A stretch of 64,000 nt of DNA from CAYVWB01 sp964455395 (GCA_964455395.1 CAYVWB010000003.1:45956-109955), one strand, 5' to 3'. Shown: positions 24,698 to 33,607, counted from the first letter of the stretch. Notes: generated by a model not told the origin, from the sequence alone. Made by a program: numbers and translations.

Positions 24698-25531
24698 ATG
24701 TCCATGCTTGAACGATTCCGCGAAGCCAAAGCCGAGGAACTCGCCGCTTTGGCCGAAACCGCCCGCGAGGGCCGCATGCCGCTCCCTTGGCCCTGGCCCG
24801 GCGGCCGGCGGCCGGACTTCGCTGCAGCGCTCACGCGCCATCGTGAGGACGGCATGCCTGCCGTCATCGCCGAATACAAGCGCGCCTCGCCTTCGCGTGG
24901 CGTCATCAACGAGCGTCTGGAACCCGAGGACGTCGCGCGCAGCTACGCCGCGGCCGGGGCCGCAGCGCTCTCCGTGCTCACGGAAGCGACGCATTTCCAG
25001 GGGGATCTCGCCTACCTGGAACGCATGATGGGGCCGGCTCTGCCGCTGTTGCGCAAGGACTTCCTCATCCACCCCCTGCAAGTGGAGGCCACGGCGGCCA
25101 CGCCCGCTGCGGCGCTGTTGCTCATCGCGCGGATGTTCCCGGGACGGGCCGCCACGGTGCTGGCGCGGATGCACGCCCGCACCCTGGAGCTGGGCATGGC
25201 CGCCGTGGTGGAAGTCTTCGACGAGGAGGACCTGGCGCTGGTGCGCGACCACATCCCGGATGTGCGCCTCATCCAGGTCAACAACCGGGACTTGGACCGG
25301 CTGACCACGGATCTTGCCGTGAGCGAACGGCTGGTGGCTTCTCCCGCCATGGGCAAGCGCCCCGACGAGGTGTGGATAAGCGCCAGCGGCATGGACAAAC
25401 CGGAAGACCTTGAACGCATGGCCGCTTTGGGCTACGACGCCGTGCTGGTGGGCAGCGCGCTGATGGCGCACGCCGACCCGGGCGCAGCCCTCTCCGGCCT
25501 CCTCACCCCATCCCCCAGGAGCGCGCCGTGA
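24698..25531 (+). CDS. trpC: Indole-3-glycerol phosphate synthase
   Basis: 277 residues, TIM barrel. Recognisable active-site strands: VIAEYKRASPSRG (substrate Glu/Lys), LSVLTEATHFQGD, LLRKDFLIHPLQV (catalytic Lys), VEVFDEEDL, IQVNNRDL and ISASGM. Final two motifs differ slightly from the common INNRNL and VSESGI. Monofunctional, not fused to trpF. The stop overlaps the trpF GTG. A second in-frame ATG lies at 24704. Confidence 0.93.
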   Translation: MSMLERFREAKAEELAALAETAREGRMPLPWPWPGGRRPDFAAALTRHREDGMPAVIAEYKRASPSRGVINERLEPEDVARSYAAAGAAALSVLTEATHFQGDLAYLERMMGPALPLLRKDFLIHPLQVEATAATPAAALLLIARMFPGRAATVLARMHARTLELGMAAVVEVFDEEDLALVRDHIPDVRLIQVNNRDLDRLTTDLAVSERLVASPAMGKRPDEVWISASGMDKPEDLERMAALGYDAVLVGSALMAHADPGAALSGLLTPSPRSAP

Positions 25532-26228
25532 GTTGCGATTCCACCATGATCAAAGTCTGCGGGATCACTTCCCAGCACGACGCAGACCGCGCCAAAGCCG
25601 CCTGCGCCTGTCTGGTGGGGTTCATCTTCCATCCCAAAAGCCCCCGCTGCGTCACGCCGGCGCAGGCGCGCGCCATCCGTACGGAGGGGCTCATGCGCGT
25701 GGGCGTCTTCGTGGACCAGAGCGTGGAGGATGTGCTCGCCATCATGGAGGAAGCCGACCTCGACCTCGCGCAGCTCGTAGATGACGGTGCAGGGCGGGTC
25801 GTCGCGGTCGGNNNNNNNNNNGCGACCAGCCCCCGGAGTTCTGCGCCGCTGTGGGCAAGAGCAAGGTGATGCGCGCTTTCTGGCCGGAACGCTACGCCGA
25901 CGTCGCGAGCCTGGAGATTGAGCTTGCACGCTTCGACGGGTGCTGCCGCTTCTACCTCTTCGATGCGGGAACTGGCGGCGGCGGCCACGGCCGCAGCTTC
26001 GACGTCTCCCGGCTCAAGGGCCTGCGCACCCACAAGACCTGGTTTTTGGCCGGCGGCTTGACCCCCGACACGCTGATGCCCGCCATCGCCGCCTGCGCGC
26101 CATGCGGCGTGGACTTAAACTCCGGGGTCGAATCCGCCCCCGGCAAGAAGGACCCCCACAAACTCGCCGCCGTAGCGCAGCTGCTGCACGGCGGCGTGTG
26201 CGAGAATGCGTCCTGCGGAGAGCTCTGA
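25528..26228 (+). CDS. trpF: Phosphoribosylanthranilate isomerase, broken by an assembly gap
   Basis: Amadori isomerisation of phosphoribosylanthranilate. The left part has MIKVCGITSQHDA (catalytic Cys) and VGVFVDQSVED; it leaves the family pattern after LDLAQL at 25776. After ten N (25812-25821) the frame resumes at DQPPEFCAAVGKSK and continues RFYLFDAG, LAGGLTPD, CGVDLNSGVE. The family has LHGDQ here, so only about four bases appear to be missing once the foreign 25777-25811 is removed. GTG at 25528 is favoured because AGGAG lies seven bases upstream and the trpC stop overlaps it. Confidence 0.8.
25777..25821. other. Second chimeric contig end and 10-N gap
   Basis: 35 bases that break the trpF frame, then ten N. 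On the minus strand they read DRDDPPCTVIYELR in one frame, which I cannot place. As at the trpD gap, the true sequence is restored by dropping the segment. Confidence 0.7.
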
Positions 26229-26230
26229 CC

Positions 26231-27466
26231 ATGCCTGACGAGACCACCACCGGGGCGACGCCCCCGTCCTACTTCGGCCGCTTCGGCGGCGTCTTCGTGC
26301 CCGAACTGCTCATGCCGCCGCTGGAGGAGCTCAAGCGCGCCATGGAGACCATCATCCCCGGCGAAGCTTTCCAACAAGAACTCAACGCGCTCATGCGGGA
26401 CTACGTGGGGCGGCCCACGCCCCTCTACCGCTGCCCCAACCTTTCGGCGGAACTGGGCTTCGACCTGTGGCTCAAGCGCGAGGACCTCTGCCACACCGGC
26501 GCGCACAAGATCAACAACACCATGGGCCAAGCCCTGCTCACCAAGCACATGGGCAAGTCCACCATCCTCGCGGAAACCGGCGCCGGGCAACACGGCGTGG
26601 CCACCGCCACTGCGGCCGCCATGCTGGGTCTGCAGTGCCTCGTCTACATGGGGGCCAAGGACGTGGAGCGCCAGGCCCACAACGTGCGCCGCATGGAACT
26701 GCTGGGCGCCACCGTGGTGGCAGTGGAAAGCGGCACCCAGACCCTGAAGGACGCCATCAACGCAGCCTTGCGGTTCTGGATCGCCGAGCAGGCGGACGTG
26801 CACTACTGCGTGGGCTCCGTGGTGGGGCCGCACCCCTTCCCCAAGCTCGTGCGGGACTTCCAGAAGGTGATCGGCGAAGAGATCGCGATGCAAGCGCAAG
26901 CACCAGAGCGCATGGGGCGGCTGCCTGACGCCGTGGTGGCTTGCGTGGGCGGCGGCTCCAACGCCATCGGCGCCTTCCACGCCTTCGTCCCTCACACGCA
27001 AGTGCGTCTGGTAGGTGTGGAAGCCGCGGGCTCGGGCGAACCGGGATGCTTCCACTCCTGCTCCATCACCCAGGGGACGCCTGGCGTGCTACAAGGCGCA
27101 CACACCCTGCTGCTGCAGACAGAAGCCGGCCAGATTCTGCCTTCGCACTCCGTGGCGCCCGGGCTGGACTACCCCGGCGTGGGCCCGGAGCACGCCCACC
27201 TCTTCGATACGGGCCGCGCCGAATACGCCTCTGTCAACGACGCGCAAGCGCTCAAGGCCTTCGCAGCGCTCTGCCGCAAGGAGGGGATCATCCCTGCGCT
27301 GGAATCTTCCCACGCCGTGGCTTGGGTGCTGGAGAACAAGAACGCCTTCGGCCCCGGCAGCCAGGTGGTCGCCAACCTCTCCGGTCGTGGCGACAAGGAC
27401 CTCGGCATCGTGGAAGGCTTGCTCAACCACCCCGACTGCGCCCACATCATGGATCAGGACGCCTGA
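26231..27466 (+). CDS. trpB: Tryptophan synthase beta subunit
   Basis: 411 residues, fold type II PLP enzyme that condenses indole with serine. Motifs: FGGVFVPELL, LKREDLCHTGAHKINN with the PLP lysine, ETGAGQHGVATA, CVGGGSNAIG (phosphate cup), SVAPGLDYPGVGPEH and the C-terminal ALESSHA / LSGRGDKD. These fit the common TrpB1 class. It begins two bases after the trpF stop and is followed by trpA, with which it forms an alpha2beta2 complex. Confidence 0.97.
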   Translation: MPDETTTGATPPSYFGRFGGVFVPELLMPPLEELKRAMETIIPGEAFQQELNALMRDYVGRPTPLYRCPNLSAELGFDLWLKREDLCHTGAHKINNTMGQALLTKHMGKSTILAETGAGQHGVATATAAAMLGLQCLVYMGAKDVERQAHNVRRMELLGATVVAVESGTQTLKDAINAALRFWIAEQADVHYCVGSVVGPHPFPKLVRDFQKVIGEEIAMQAQAPERMGRLPDAVVACVGGGSNAIGAFHAFVPHTQVRLVGVEAAGSGEPGCFHSCSITQGTPGVLQGAHTLLLQTEAGQILPSHSVAPGLDYPGVGPEHAHLFDTGRAEYASVNDAQALKAFAALCRKEGIIPALESSHAVAWVLENKNAFGPGSQVVANLSGRGDKDLGIVEGLLNHPDCAHIMDQDA

Positions 27467-27477
27467 GAGACCCCGAC

Positions 27478-28248
27478 ATGACCACATCCCTGCTGACTCG
27501 ACGCATCCGCGCCGCCAACGACGCCGGCCGCAAAGCCCTCATCCCCTTTCTGCCCGCGGGCTTCCCCACGCCGGAGCGTTTCTGGAAAGAAATCACCGCG
27601 CTGGACGCCCACGGCGCCGACGTCATCGAAATCGGCGTGCCCTTCTCCGACCCCGTGGCTGACGGCCCCGTGGTGGAAGCCGCCTCCCTCCAGTGCCTCG
27701 AAGGCGGCGCCTGCCTCGGTTGGATTCTTGAGGGCCTGCGTGAACGACGCGCCTCCCTGCGCGCCGGCGTGGTCCTCATGGGCTACATGAACCCCTTCTA
27801 CCAGTACGGTCTGGAAGCCTTCGCCAAGGACGCCGCCGCAGCCGGCGCCAACGGCGTCATCGTACCGGACCTCCCTCTGGAGGAAGCCGGCCCGTTCCGC
27901 ACGGCGCTCTCGGCGCAAGGCATGGACCTCATCCCTCTGGTGGGGCTGAACACCTCCGTGGAGCGCATGCGCGCGTACGCCGCCACCGCCAGCGGCTTCG
28001 TCTATCTGGTGAGCGTCATGGGCGTGACGGGGGCGCGGGCGACGCTCCCCCCCGAGATCGCCAGGAAGCTCGCCGACGCCCGCGACGCGTTCGACATCCC
28101 CCTCGCGCTGGGTTTCGGCATCCGCGAACCCAAACAGCTCGAACCCTTCGCCCCCTACCTGGACGCCGTGGTCTTCGGCAGCGCGCTTATCCAGCATATC
28201 CAGCAGGAGGGTGACGCCGCCGGCTTCATGGCCCGCTGGACCGACTAG
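27478..28248 (+). CDS. trpA: Tryptophan synthase alpha subunit
   Basis: 256 residues, TIM barrel that cleaves indole-3-glycerol phosphate to indole. Catalytic Glu in DVIEIGVPFSDPVADGP and the following Asp are present, as are GYMNPFYQYG, GVIVPDLPLEEA, FVYLVSVMGVTGAR and LGFGIREP. Last gene of the 13-gene operon. Downstream there is a G-rich hairpin in the duplicated region but no classical terminator. Confidence 0.96.
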   Translation: MTTSLLTRRIRAANDAGRKALIPFLPAGFPTPERFWKEITALDAHGADVIEIGVPFSDPVADGPVVEAASLQCLEGGACLGWILEGLRERRASLRAGVVLMGYMNPFYQYGLEAFAKDAAAAGANGVIVPDLPLEEAGPFRTALSAQGMDLIPLVGLNTSVERMRAYAATASGFVYLVSVMGVTGARATLPPEIARKLADARDAFDIPLALGFGIREPKQLEPFAPYLDAVVFGSALIQHIQQEGDAAGFMARWTD

Positions 28249-28683
28249 CCGGCCCTTTCCGACTCACACAGCCCCCCTTCGACCCGTCCCCCGTCGCCGT
28301 CATGCAGGCGGTGGGGGGGGGCGGCGTCTGGTCATGAGCGCGAACGCCCGCCGCGGCTCCGTTCAGCAGAGGCGAGGGAGCTGTTCGCCCTCCAGCATGG
28401 AGAGCAGCCGCACGCCGCCACATGACGGGCGCGCACAGCCCTCGTCAGGCCGTCCGGATTCATCCCAGACGCGCCGGCCCGCACTGGCGCACTGGCGCAC
28501 TGGCGAAGACGGCCCTGTCGATAGTGTGTCGATACAGAACGAGGAAGGCTCTGCCCGGACCCTCCCTCCCATGCGTCTCCGCTCTGCTCGCGGGATGCGC
28601 TGACCTTCGACCCGTCCCCCGTCGCCGTCATGCAGGGGGGGGCGGCGTCTGGTCATGAGCGCGAACGCCCGCCGCGGCTCCGT
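28249..28683. other. Intergenic region holding a duplicated hypE 3' end
   Basis: 435 bp between trpA and the end of hypE. 28276-28420 repeats 28604-28741, which covers the hypE stop and its last codons. Between the copies lies unique sequence with three copies of the 8-mer GCACTGGC (28481-28504). No gene is supported. Confidence 0.75.
28276..28420 (-). repeat. Direct repeat: remnant copy of the hypE 3' end
   Basis: About 145 bp, nearly identical to 28604-28741 apart from a 7-base indel in the G-tract and a few substitutions. On the minus strand it would encode LLSMLEGEQLPRLC and a stop, against LLSMLEGEQLPRIC in hypE. It has no start and is a fragment, probably left by a local duplication or homologous rearrangement. 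Confidence 0.88.
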
Positions 28684-28741
28684 TCAGCAGATGCGAGGGA
28701 GCTGTTCGCCCTCCAGCATGGAGAGCAGCCGCGCGCCGCCA
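28604..28741 (-). repeat. Direct repeat: resident copy over the hypE stop
   Basis: Second member of the pair with 28276-28420. It includes the last 19 codons and stop of hypE and about 80 bp downstream. Confidence 0.88.
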
Positions 28742-29712
28742 AGCCGGGTGATGAGCGCCACTTGGCCGGGCCGTCCGTGAGCGGCCTCGGCAGGGTCCAG
28801 CACGCGACCGACCACTGCGGCTTCCGCGCCCTCGGGGTGGCTCCGGATGACAGCCAGCGCAGCCTCGGCATGGGTTTCGGGCACAAGGCAGAGGAGTTTG
28901 CCCTCGTTGGCGAGGTACAGCGGGTCCAGCCCCAGAAAAGAGCAGCCGGCGGCCACGGCTTCCCGCACGGGGACGGCCTCTTCCTCCAGGTGGATGACGG
29001 TCCCGGACTGGCCGGCGATCTCGTTCAAGGTGGTGGCCAGCCCGCCGCGTGTGGGATCGCGCAGGACGTGGACAGGCAAGCCCGCGTCGGCGAGGTCGCG
29101 CACGATGTGGTTGAGCGCTGCGGAGTCGCTCTGTACGGCGGCTTCGAAGCTGAGGCCCTGGCGACTGGCGAGGATGGCGAGGCCGTGGTCCCCTACCGAG
29201 CCGGAACAGATGACAACGTCGCCGGGGGCGGCGCGTTTGCCGGAGGGCGGCGGATCCATGAGCACGGGGCCCACGCCGGTGGTGTTGATGAAGATGCGAT
29301 CCACAGCGCCTTTGGGCGCAACCTTGGTGTCCCCTGCCACGATGACCGCGCCAGCGCGGCGGGCGGCCTCGCCCATGGCGGCGACCACGCGCTCCAGCAG
29401 GGCCATTTCCAGGCCTTCCTCCAGTATGAACCCGCAGGTGAGCCATTGCGGCGAGGCGCCGAGCATGGCGACATCGTTCACCGTGCCGTGGACGGCCAGG
29501 GAGCCGATGTTCCCCCCCGGGAACTCCAGGGGGTCCACGATGTAGGAGTCCGTGGACATGGCCAGGGGCCGGCCGTGCGGGTCCGGGGGGAGCAGGGCCG
29601 CGTCATCCATGGCCTGCAGGGTGGCGTTGTCGAAGTGGGTGAGGAACAGCTCCGTCACCAGGCGATGGGAAGCCAAGCCGCCGCTGCCGGCGTCGAGTAG
29701 CAGTCGCTCCAT
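28684..29712 (-). CDS. hypE: Hydrogenase maturation protein HypE
   Basis: 342 residues. HypE accepts a carbamoyl group from HypF on its C-terminal Cys and dehydrates it to the thiocyanate that becomes the cyanide ligand of NiFe hydrogenase. The C-terminus LEGEQLPRIC is intact. ATP-binding signature elements MSTDSYIVDPLEFPGG, GTVNDVAMLGA, VAGDTKVAPKG and LRDPTRGGLATTLNE are present. It begins 17 bp after hypD. Longer upstream frame (to 30000) is inside hypD and is not used. Confidence 0.95.
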   Translation of the reverse strand: MERLLLDAGSGGLASHRLVTELFLTHFDNATLQAMDDAALLPPDPHGRPLAMSTDSYIVDPLEFPGGNIGSLAVHGTVNDVAMLGASPQWLTCGFILEEGLEMALLERVVAAMGEAARRAGAVIVAGDTKVAPKGAVDRIFINTTGVGPVLMDPPPSGKRAAPGDVVICSGSVGDHGLAILASRQGLSFEAAVQSDSAALNHIVRDLADAGLPVHVLRDPTRGGLATTLNEIAGQSGTVIHLEEEAVPVREAVAAGCSFLGLDPLYLANEGKLLCLVPETHAEAALAVIRSHPEGAEAAVVGRVLDPAEAAHGRPGQVALITRLGGARLLSMLEGEQLPRIC

Positions 29713-29729
29713 GGGGTCCTCGGAGGGGC

Positions 29730-30821
29730 TCACCCTTCCAGATGGTATTTGAAGTACGCCGCGCAGCTGCCCTCGGTGGAAACCATGCACGGCCCCACGG
29801 GGGAGGCGGGAGTGCAGCGTTTCTTGAAGAGGGGGCACTGGTCGGGCCGGATCTTGCCTTTCAGCACATCCCCGCACTTGCATCCCGGGAGTGGGGTTAT
29901 GGGCTTGCGTTCCAGACCCAGCACGCGGGCTGCGTCGTAGTCCGCGTACTCCTCCCGGAAGACGAGCCCGGAGTGCGGGATGGCGCCCACGCCGCGCCAC
30001 AAGGCGTCCGCCGGTTCGAAGACGGCGTCCATCACCGCGCGGGCCGTGGGGTTGCCTCCGTCGGAGACGGCGCGTTGGTATTCGTTGGTCACGGCCGGCT
30101 CACCGGCGTTGCGCATGCGCACCAGCGCCAGCAGGCCTTGCAGGACGTCCACGGGATCGAAGCCGGCCACGGCGCCAGGGACATGGTAGTCCTCCGCCAG
30201 AAAACGATAGGGCGCCAGCCCGATGATGGTGGAGACGTGCCCCGGCAGCAAAAACGCGTCCACGGCCGCCTCGGGATCGTCCAGCAGCGCTTTGAGCGCC
30301 GGCGGCACGAGCTTGTGGAAGCAGAGCACGAGGAAGTTCGTCAAGCCCTGCTCCTTGGCCATCTGCACCGTGGCGGCGATGGTGGGCGCCGTGGTTTCGA
30401 AACCCACGCCCAGGAAGACGACTTTCTTGTCAGGGTGCTCCCGAGCCAGCGCCAAGGCGTCGAAGGGGGAGTAGACGATCTCCACCCGCGCGCCATCGGC
30501 TTGCGCCGTCTTCAGACACGCGCCGCCTGCGCCGGGCACGCGCATGAGATCACCGAAAGTCGCGGTGATGACGTCACGGCGGCACGCCATCTCAAGAAAG
30601 AGCTCCACTTCGGCTTCATGCGTCACGCAGACAGGGCAACCGGGGCCGGAGATATGCACGATCCGCTCCGGCAACAACGCGCGCAGGCCGCTGCGGAAGA
30701 TGGCGACGGTGTGGGTGCCGCACACCTCCATGAAGCGCAGGGGGGTCTCGCATTCGTCGCGCAGTTGCTCGATGAGCGCCTTGCACAGGGTCGGGTCGCT
30801 GAATTCCTGGGTGAAGTCCAC
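29730..30821 (-). CDS. hypD: Hydrogenase maturation protein HypD
   Basis: 363 residues. HypD with HypC assembles Fe(CN)2CO. Cys motifs typical of the family are visible: FMEVCGTHTVAIF, ISGPGCPVCVT, GFETTAPTIA, and a C-terminal cysteine cluster (LPGCKCGDVL, CPLFKKRC, GPCMVSTEGSCAAYF) for the 4Fe-4S cluster. GTG at 30821 is chosen because AAGGAGAGG precedes it by four bases and the domain starts there. hypC, hypA, hypB and hypF are not in the window. Confidence 0.95.
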   Translation of the reverse strand: MDFTQEFSDPTLCKALIEQLRDECETPLRFMEVCGTHTVAIFRSGLRALLPERIVHISGPGCPVCVTHEAEVELFLEMACRRDVITATFGDLMRVPGAGGACLKTAQADGARVEIVYSPFDALALAREHPDKKVVFLGVGFETTAPTIAATVQMAKEQGLTNFLVLCFHKLVPPALKALLDDPEAAVDAFLLPGHVSTIIGLAPYRFLAEDYHVPGAVAGFDPVDVLQGLLALVRMRNAGEPAVTNEYQRAVSDGGNPTARAVMDAVFEPADALWRGVGAIPHSGLVFREEYADYDAARVLGLERKPITPLPGCKCGDVLKGKIRPDQCPLFKKRCTPASPVGPCMVSTEGSCAAYFKYHLEG

Positions 30822-31220
30822 TCGCCTCTCCTTGACGGTCGGTTCACAACGAAGAGGCGCAGCATACGAACCTTGTCGAGAAAAGTACAGCGCGGGGCCG
30901 CGTGGTGTCCTCACCATCGAAACGCGAAGGAGTTTTCTCGGCCGGAAGGAAGGCGAGGCCATGCGCGCGGCGGGCGGTCGAAGGGAGCGCGACCGGCCCG
31001 GGACCCCGAACACCGGGAGGCGGTTTGCGGGAAGCCCCCGATCTCGAGAGCCTTGGGCGCCGGATCTGCGAGGCGGAGGGCGACCGCGTCCCGCCCATGG
31101 GACGATCTTGAGATTGCGCTCGACCGTGAACGACTGCGACCGAATGCGCGCGACTTCTCTTCTCAGCGGCTCCGGGAATGGGCGCCAAGAACGTGGCTGT
31201 CGCGAGGGGAGCGTCCGGAC
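30822..31220. other. Intergenic region, no gene seen
   Basis: 399 bp upstream of hypD. No frame has both a start signal and recognisable composition. It should hold the hypDE promoter, but no well-spaced -35/-10 or -24/-12 pair is evident to me. Confidence 0.5.
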
Positions 31221-31424
31221 TCAGTCGCCCGCTTCAGCCGGCGCGCCCTCTCTTTGTTCTTCCTGCGCGGCGGCGAAGGCCGGCGAGAAGCCCATCATCG
31301 CGCCGAGCTCAATGAAACCAAGCAGCTCCAAGGCCTTGATGGCCGCTTCCCTGCGTTCGACGGGGCCGGCGAAACTCAGGGAGACGATTTCCGAATGCTC
31401 GGGGGGCGTCCGATATAATGCCAT
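31221..31424 (-). CDS. Small protein of 67 residues, function unknown
   Basis: Begins MALYRTPPEHSEIVSLSF and ends in a charged tail. GGAGG lies five bases before the ATG. The core (ERREAAIKALELLGFIELGAMMGF) suggests one or two helices; there is no signal peptide and no cysteine. I do not recognise a family. It lies about 400 bp upstream of hypD on the same strand, so it may or may not be co-transcribed. An 8-bp perfect inverted repeat (31491-31498 with 31504-31511) lies in its 5' region and could be an operator or leader hairpin. Confidence 0.55.
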   Translation of the reverse strand: MALYRTPPEHSEIVSLSFAGPVERREAAIKALELLGFIELGAMMGFSPAFAAAQEEQREGAPAEAGD

Positions 31425-31677
31425 GGGGGCCTCCATGTGCGCCTGGGGGGCCGGGCGAGTTGAGGGTGGACGACACGCCTCCTTGTGACGGGGGATCGAC
31501 GTGCGATCCCCGGGCGGAATGGGAGGGGATCCGCCAGAGGCCGCATGATCGTACCAAAGAAATCCACACCGTGCAGCAAGAATCGGGACTTTCACGAAAA
31601 ATCACCAGTCTTCGCGAGGCGCGGCCCCGTGTCGCACCGCCATTGCGTCAAGGGCGTGCGTCGGCTATCTCCCCGGC

Positions 31678-32616
31678 ATGAGAGACCATTCACGCGCCAT
31701 GGCGTACGGCTTGGCCACCGTGCTGTTGTGGTCCACCATGGCCACGGCGTTCAAGCTCACCTTGCAGCATCTCGCGCCGGGGGCTTTGGTGCTCTGGGCC
31801 AGCGTGGTCTCTACCGGAGCGCTGGCGGCGCTCGTGACGCTGCAGGAGGGCCGCCGCGGCCTGGCGGCGACATTGCGCGGCCTGCTGCGTGGGGAGTGGC
31901 GCATGGCGCTGGCGCTGGGCCTGGTGAACCCGGCGGCGTATTATATGGCGCTCTTCGAGGCGTACGACCGGTTGCCGGCGCAGGTGGCTCAACCGGTGAA
32001 CTACACGTGGGCCATCACGCTCACTCTGCTTTCAGCGTGTTTTCTGAAGAAACGGGTGACGGCTGCGGAGTGGACGGCCATGGTCGTCGGCTACGCCGGC
32101 GTGGTGGTCATCGCGTGGCGCGGGGAAGGTTTCGCGTCGGGATCCCTCTCGCTGGTCGGGGTGGCGTTGGCGCTGCTTTCCACCGTACTCTGGGCGGGGT
32201 ACTGGGTGGCGAGCGCTCGGGATACGAGGCGGCCCTTGCGGGGGCTGCTGCAGAATTTCCTGCTGGGGACGCCCTGCGTGGCTGCATGGCTGGCCGTGCG
32301 TGGCGAACTGGGCGAAGCGCTGGCGCCGGCGTGGGCGGGTCTGGCTGGCGCGGCGTACATCGGCGCGCTGGAGATGGGCGTGAGCTTCGCGCTCTGGCTT
32401 GCGGCGTTGAAGCGGGCGGAGCATGTGGCGACGATTTCCATGCTGATCTTCCTTGCGCCGCCGCTCTCGCTGTGGATCATCCACACGGTGCTCGGGGAGG
32501 CCATCCACCCGAACACGTTCTGGGGTCTGGGCTGCATCCTCATGGGGCTGGCGCTGCAGCACGCGGCGCATCGTCGGCGCGTTCCGGAGCGTCCCGGGGG
32601 GAAACCGTCCGGGTGA
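31678..32616 (+). CDS. EamA/DMT-family transporter
   Basis: 312 residues with ten predicted membrane segments in two EamA repeats. Diagnostic stretches: VLLWSTMATAFKLTLQ at the N-terminus, QPVNYTWAITLTLLSACFLKKRV at the end of the first repeat and EMGVSFALWLAALKRAEHV in the second. Such proteins export metabolites or amino acids; substrate cannot be inferred. It precedes the liv genes on the same strand but those have their own promoter. Confidence 0.88.
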   Translation: MRDHSRAMAYGLATVLLWSTMATAFKLTLQHLAPGALVLWASVVSTGALAALVTLQEGRRGLAATLRGLLRGEWRMALALGLVNPAAYYMALFEAYDRLPAQVAQPVNYTWAITLTLLSACFLKKRVTAAEWTAMVVGYAGVVVIAWRGEGFASGSLSLVGVALALLSTVLWAGYWVASARDTRRPLRGLLQNFLLGTPCVAAWLAVRGELGEALAPAWAGLAGAAYIGALEMGVSFALWLAALKRAEHVATISMLIFLAPPLSLWIIHTVLGEAIHPNTFWGLGCILMGLALQHAAHRRRVPERPGGKPSG

Positions 32617-32703
32617 TGGCCAACGTCACGAGGGGGTTACGCGTCTTGATGAAATTGTTCAGGACGGCCCGGCGCGAAGTGTGCATCGTTGTAAAAAAAG
32701 GGC

Positions 32704-32732
32704 TTGGAAATCGAGGCCTTTCCCCGTATAAA
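32704..32732 (+). promoter_or_regulatory. Sigma70-type promoter of the liv operon
   Basis: TTGGAA (32704-32709), a 17-bp spacer and TATAAA (32727-32732). The -10 ends only eight bases before the livG ATG at 32741, and there is no ribosome site between, so the transcript should start at or one or two bases before the ATG. Confidence 0.65.
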
Positions 32733-32740
32733 CCCCCTTT

Positions 32741-33583
32741 ATGGCGACACTGGCACTGCACGATGTACGCGTCACATTCGGCGGGTTGACCGCGCTCAAC
32801 AACGTCAATTTCGAGCTCCGCGACGGCGAAGTCCTCGGCTTGATCGGTCCCAACGGCGCCGGCAAGACCACGGTCTTCAACGTCATCACGGGCGTGTACA
32901 AGACGAGCGGCGGCCGCGTCACCTACGACGACAAGGCCCTCACCGGTTTGCGGCCGCACCAGCGGCTGGCGCGGGGATTGGCGCGCACCTTCCAGAACAT
33001 CCGGCTCTTCACGGCCATGACTGCTTTGGAAAACGTGATGGTGGCGCGGCATTGCCGCTCCTCCGCCAGCGTCTTCGGCGCCGTGTTGCGGCTGAAGAGC
33101 CAGCGGGAGGAAGAGCGCCGGATCCGCGAGGCCGCCATGGAGGCGCTGGAGTTCGTGGGCATGGCGCAGTACGCTCACGAAGCGGCGCGCAACCTGTCCT
33201 ACGGCATGCAGCGCCGGCTGGAGATCGCCCGCGCGCTGGGCAGCGACCCCAAGACGCTCTTGCTGGACGAACCCGCTGCGGGCCTCAACCCCATCGAGAG
33301 CCAGCAACTCACCGAGATGATCGCACGCATTCGCGACACCGGCCGCAACATCTTGCTGGTGGAGCACGACATGAGCGTGGTCATGGGAGTAAGCGACCGT
33401 CTCGTGGTGCTGGACCACGGCGAAATCATCTGCCATGGCGACCCCGCTGACGTGCAGTGCGACCCCAAAGTCGTCGAAGCCTACCTCGGTCCGGATGACG
33501 CCGACGAGGAGGAGGACGACGCTCTCTTCACGCAAGAGCCCGGGGCTTCCAACGCGCCGGGCGGCGCTCTCGCGCCCTCATAA
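32741..33583 (+). CDS. livG: Branched-chain amino acid ABC importer, ATPase LivG
   Basis: 280 residues. Walker A GPNGAGKTT, Q-loop RTFQNIRLF, signature LSYGMQRRLEIARAL (LSYG in place of LSGG, usual for LivG), Walker B TLLLDEPAAGLNP and the H-loop LLVEHDM. An acidic tail of about 25 residues extends beyond the normal end. First gene of livG-K-H-M-F, an order with the binding protein second. No Shine-Dalgarno; see the promoter just upstream. Confidence 0.94.
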   Translation: MATLALHDVRVTFGGLTALNNVNFELRDGEVLGLIGPNGAGKTTVFNVITGVYKTSGGRVTYDDKALTGLRPHQRLARGLARTFQNIRLFTAMTALENVMVARHCRSSASVFGAVLRLKSQREEERRIREAAMEALEFVGMAQYAHEAARNLSYGMQRRLEIARALGSDPKTLLLDEPAAGLNPIESQQLTEMIARIRDTGRNILLVEHDMSVVMGVSDRLVVLDHGEIICHGDPADVQCDPKVVEAYLGPDDADEEEDDALFTQEPGASNAPGGALAPS

Positions 33584-33607
33584 CCCACTATCCAGGAGAA
33601 GGTTCGC

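Noticed and set aside
28363..28656. Separate small gene ending LEGEQLPRLC
   Set aside because: It is a truncated copy of the hypE 3' end without the rest of the protein.
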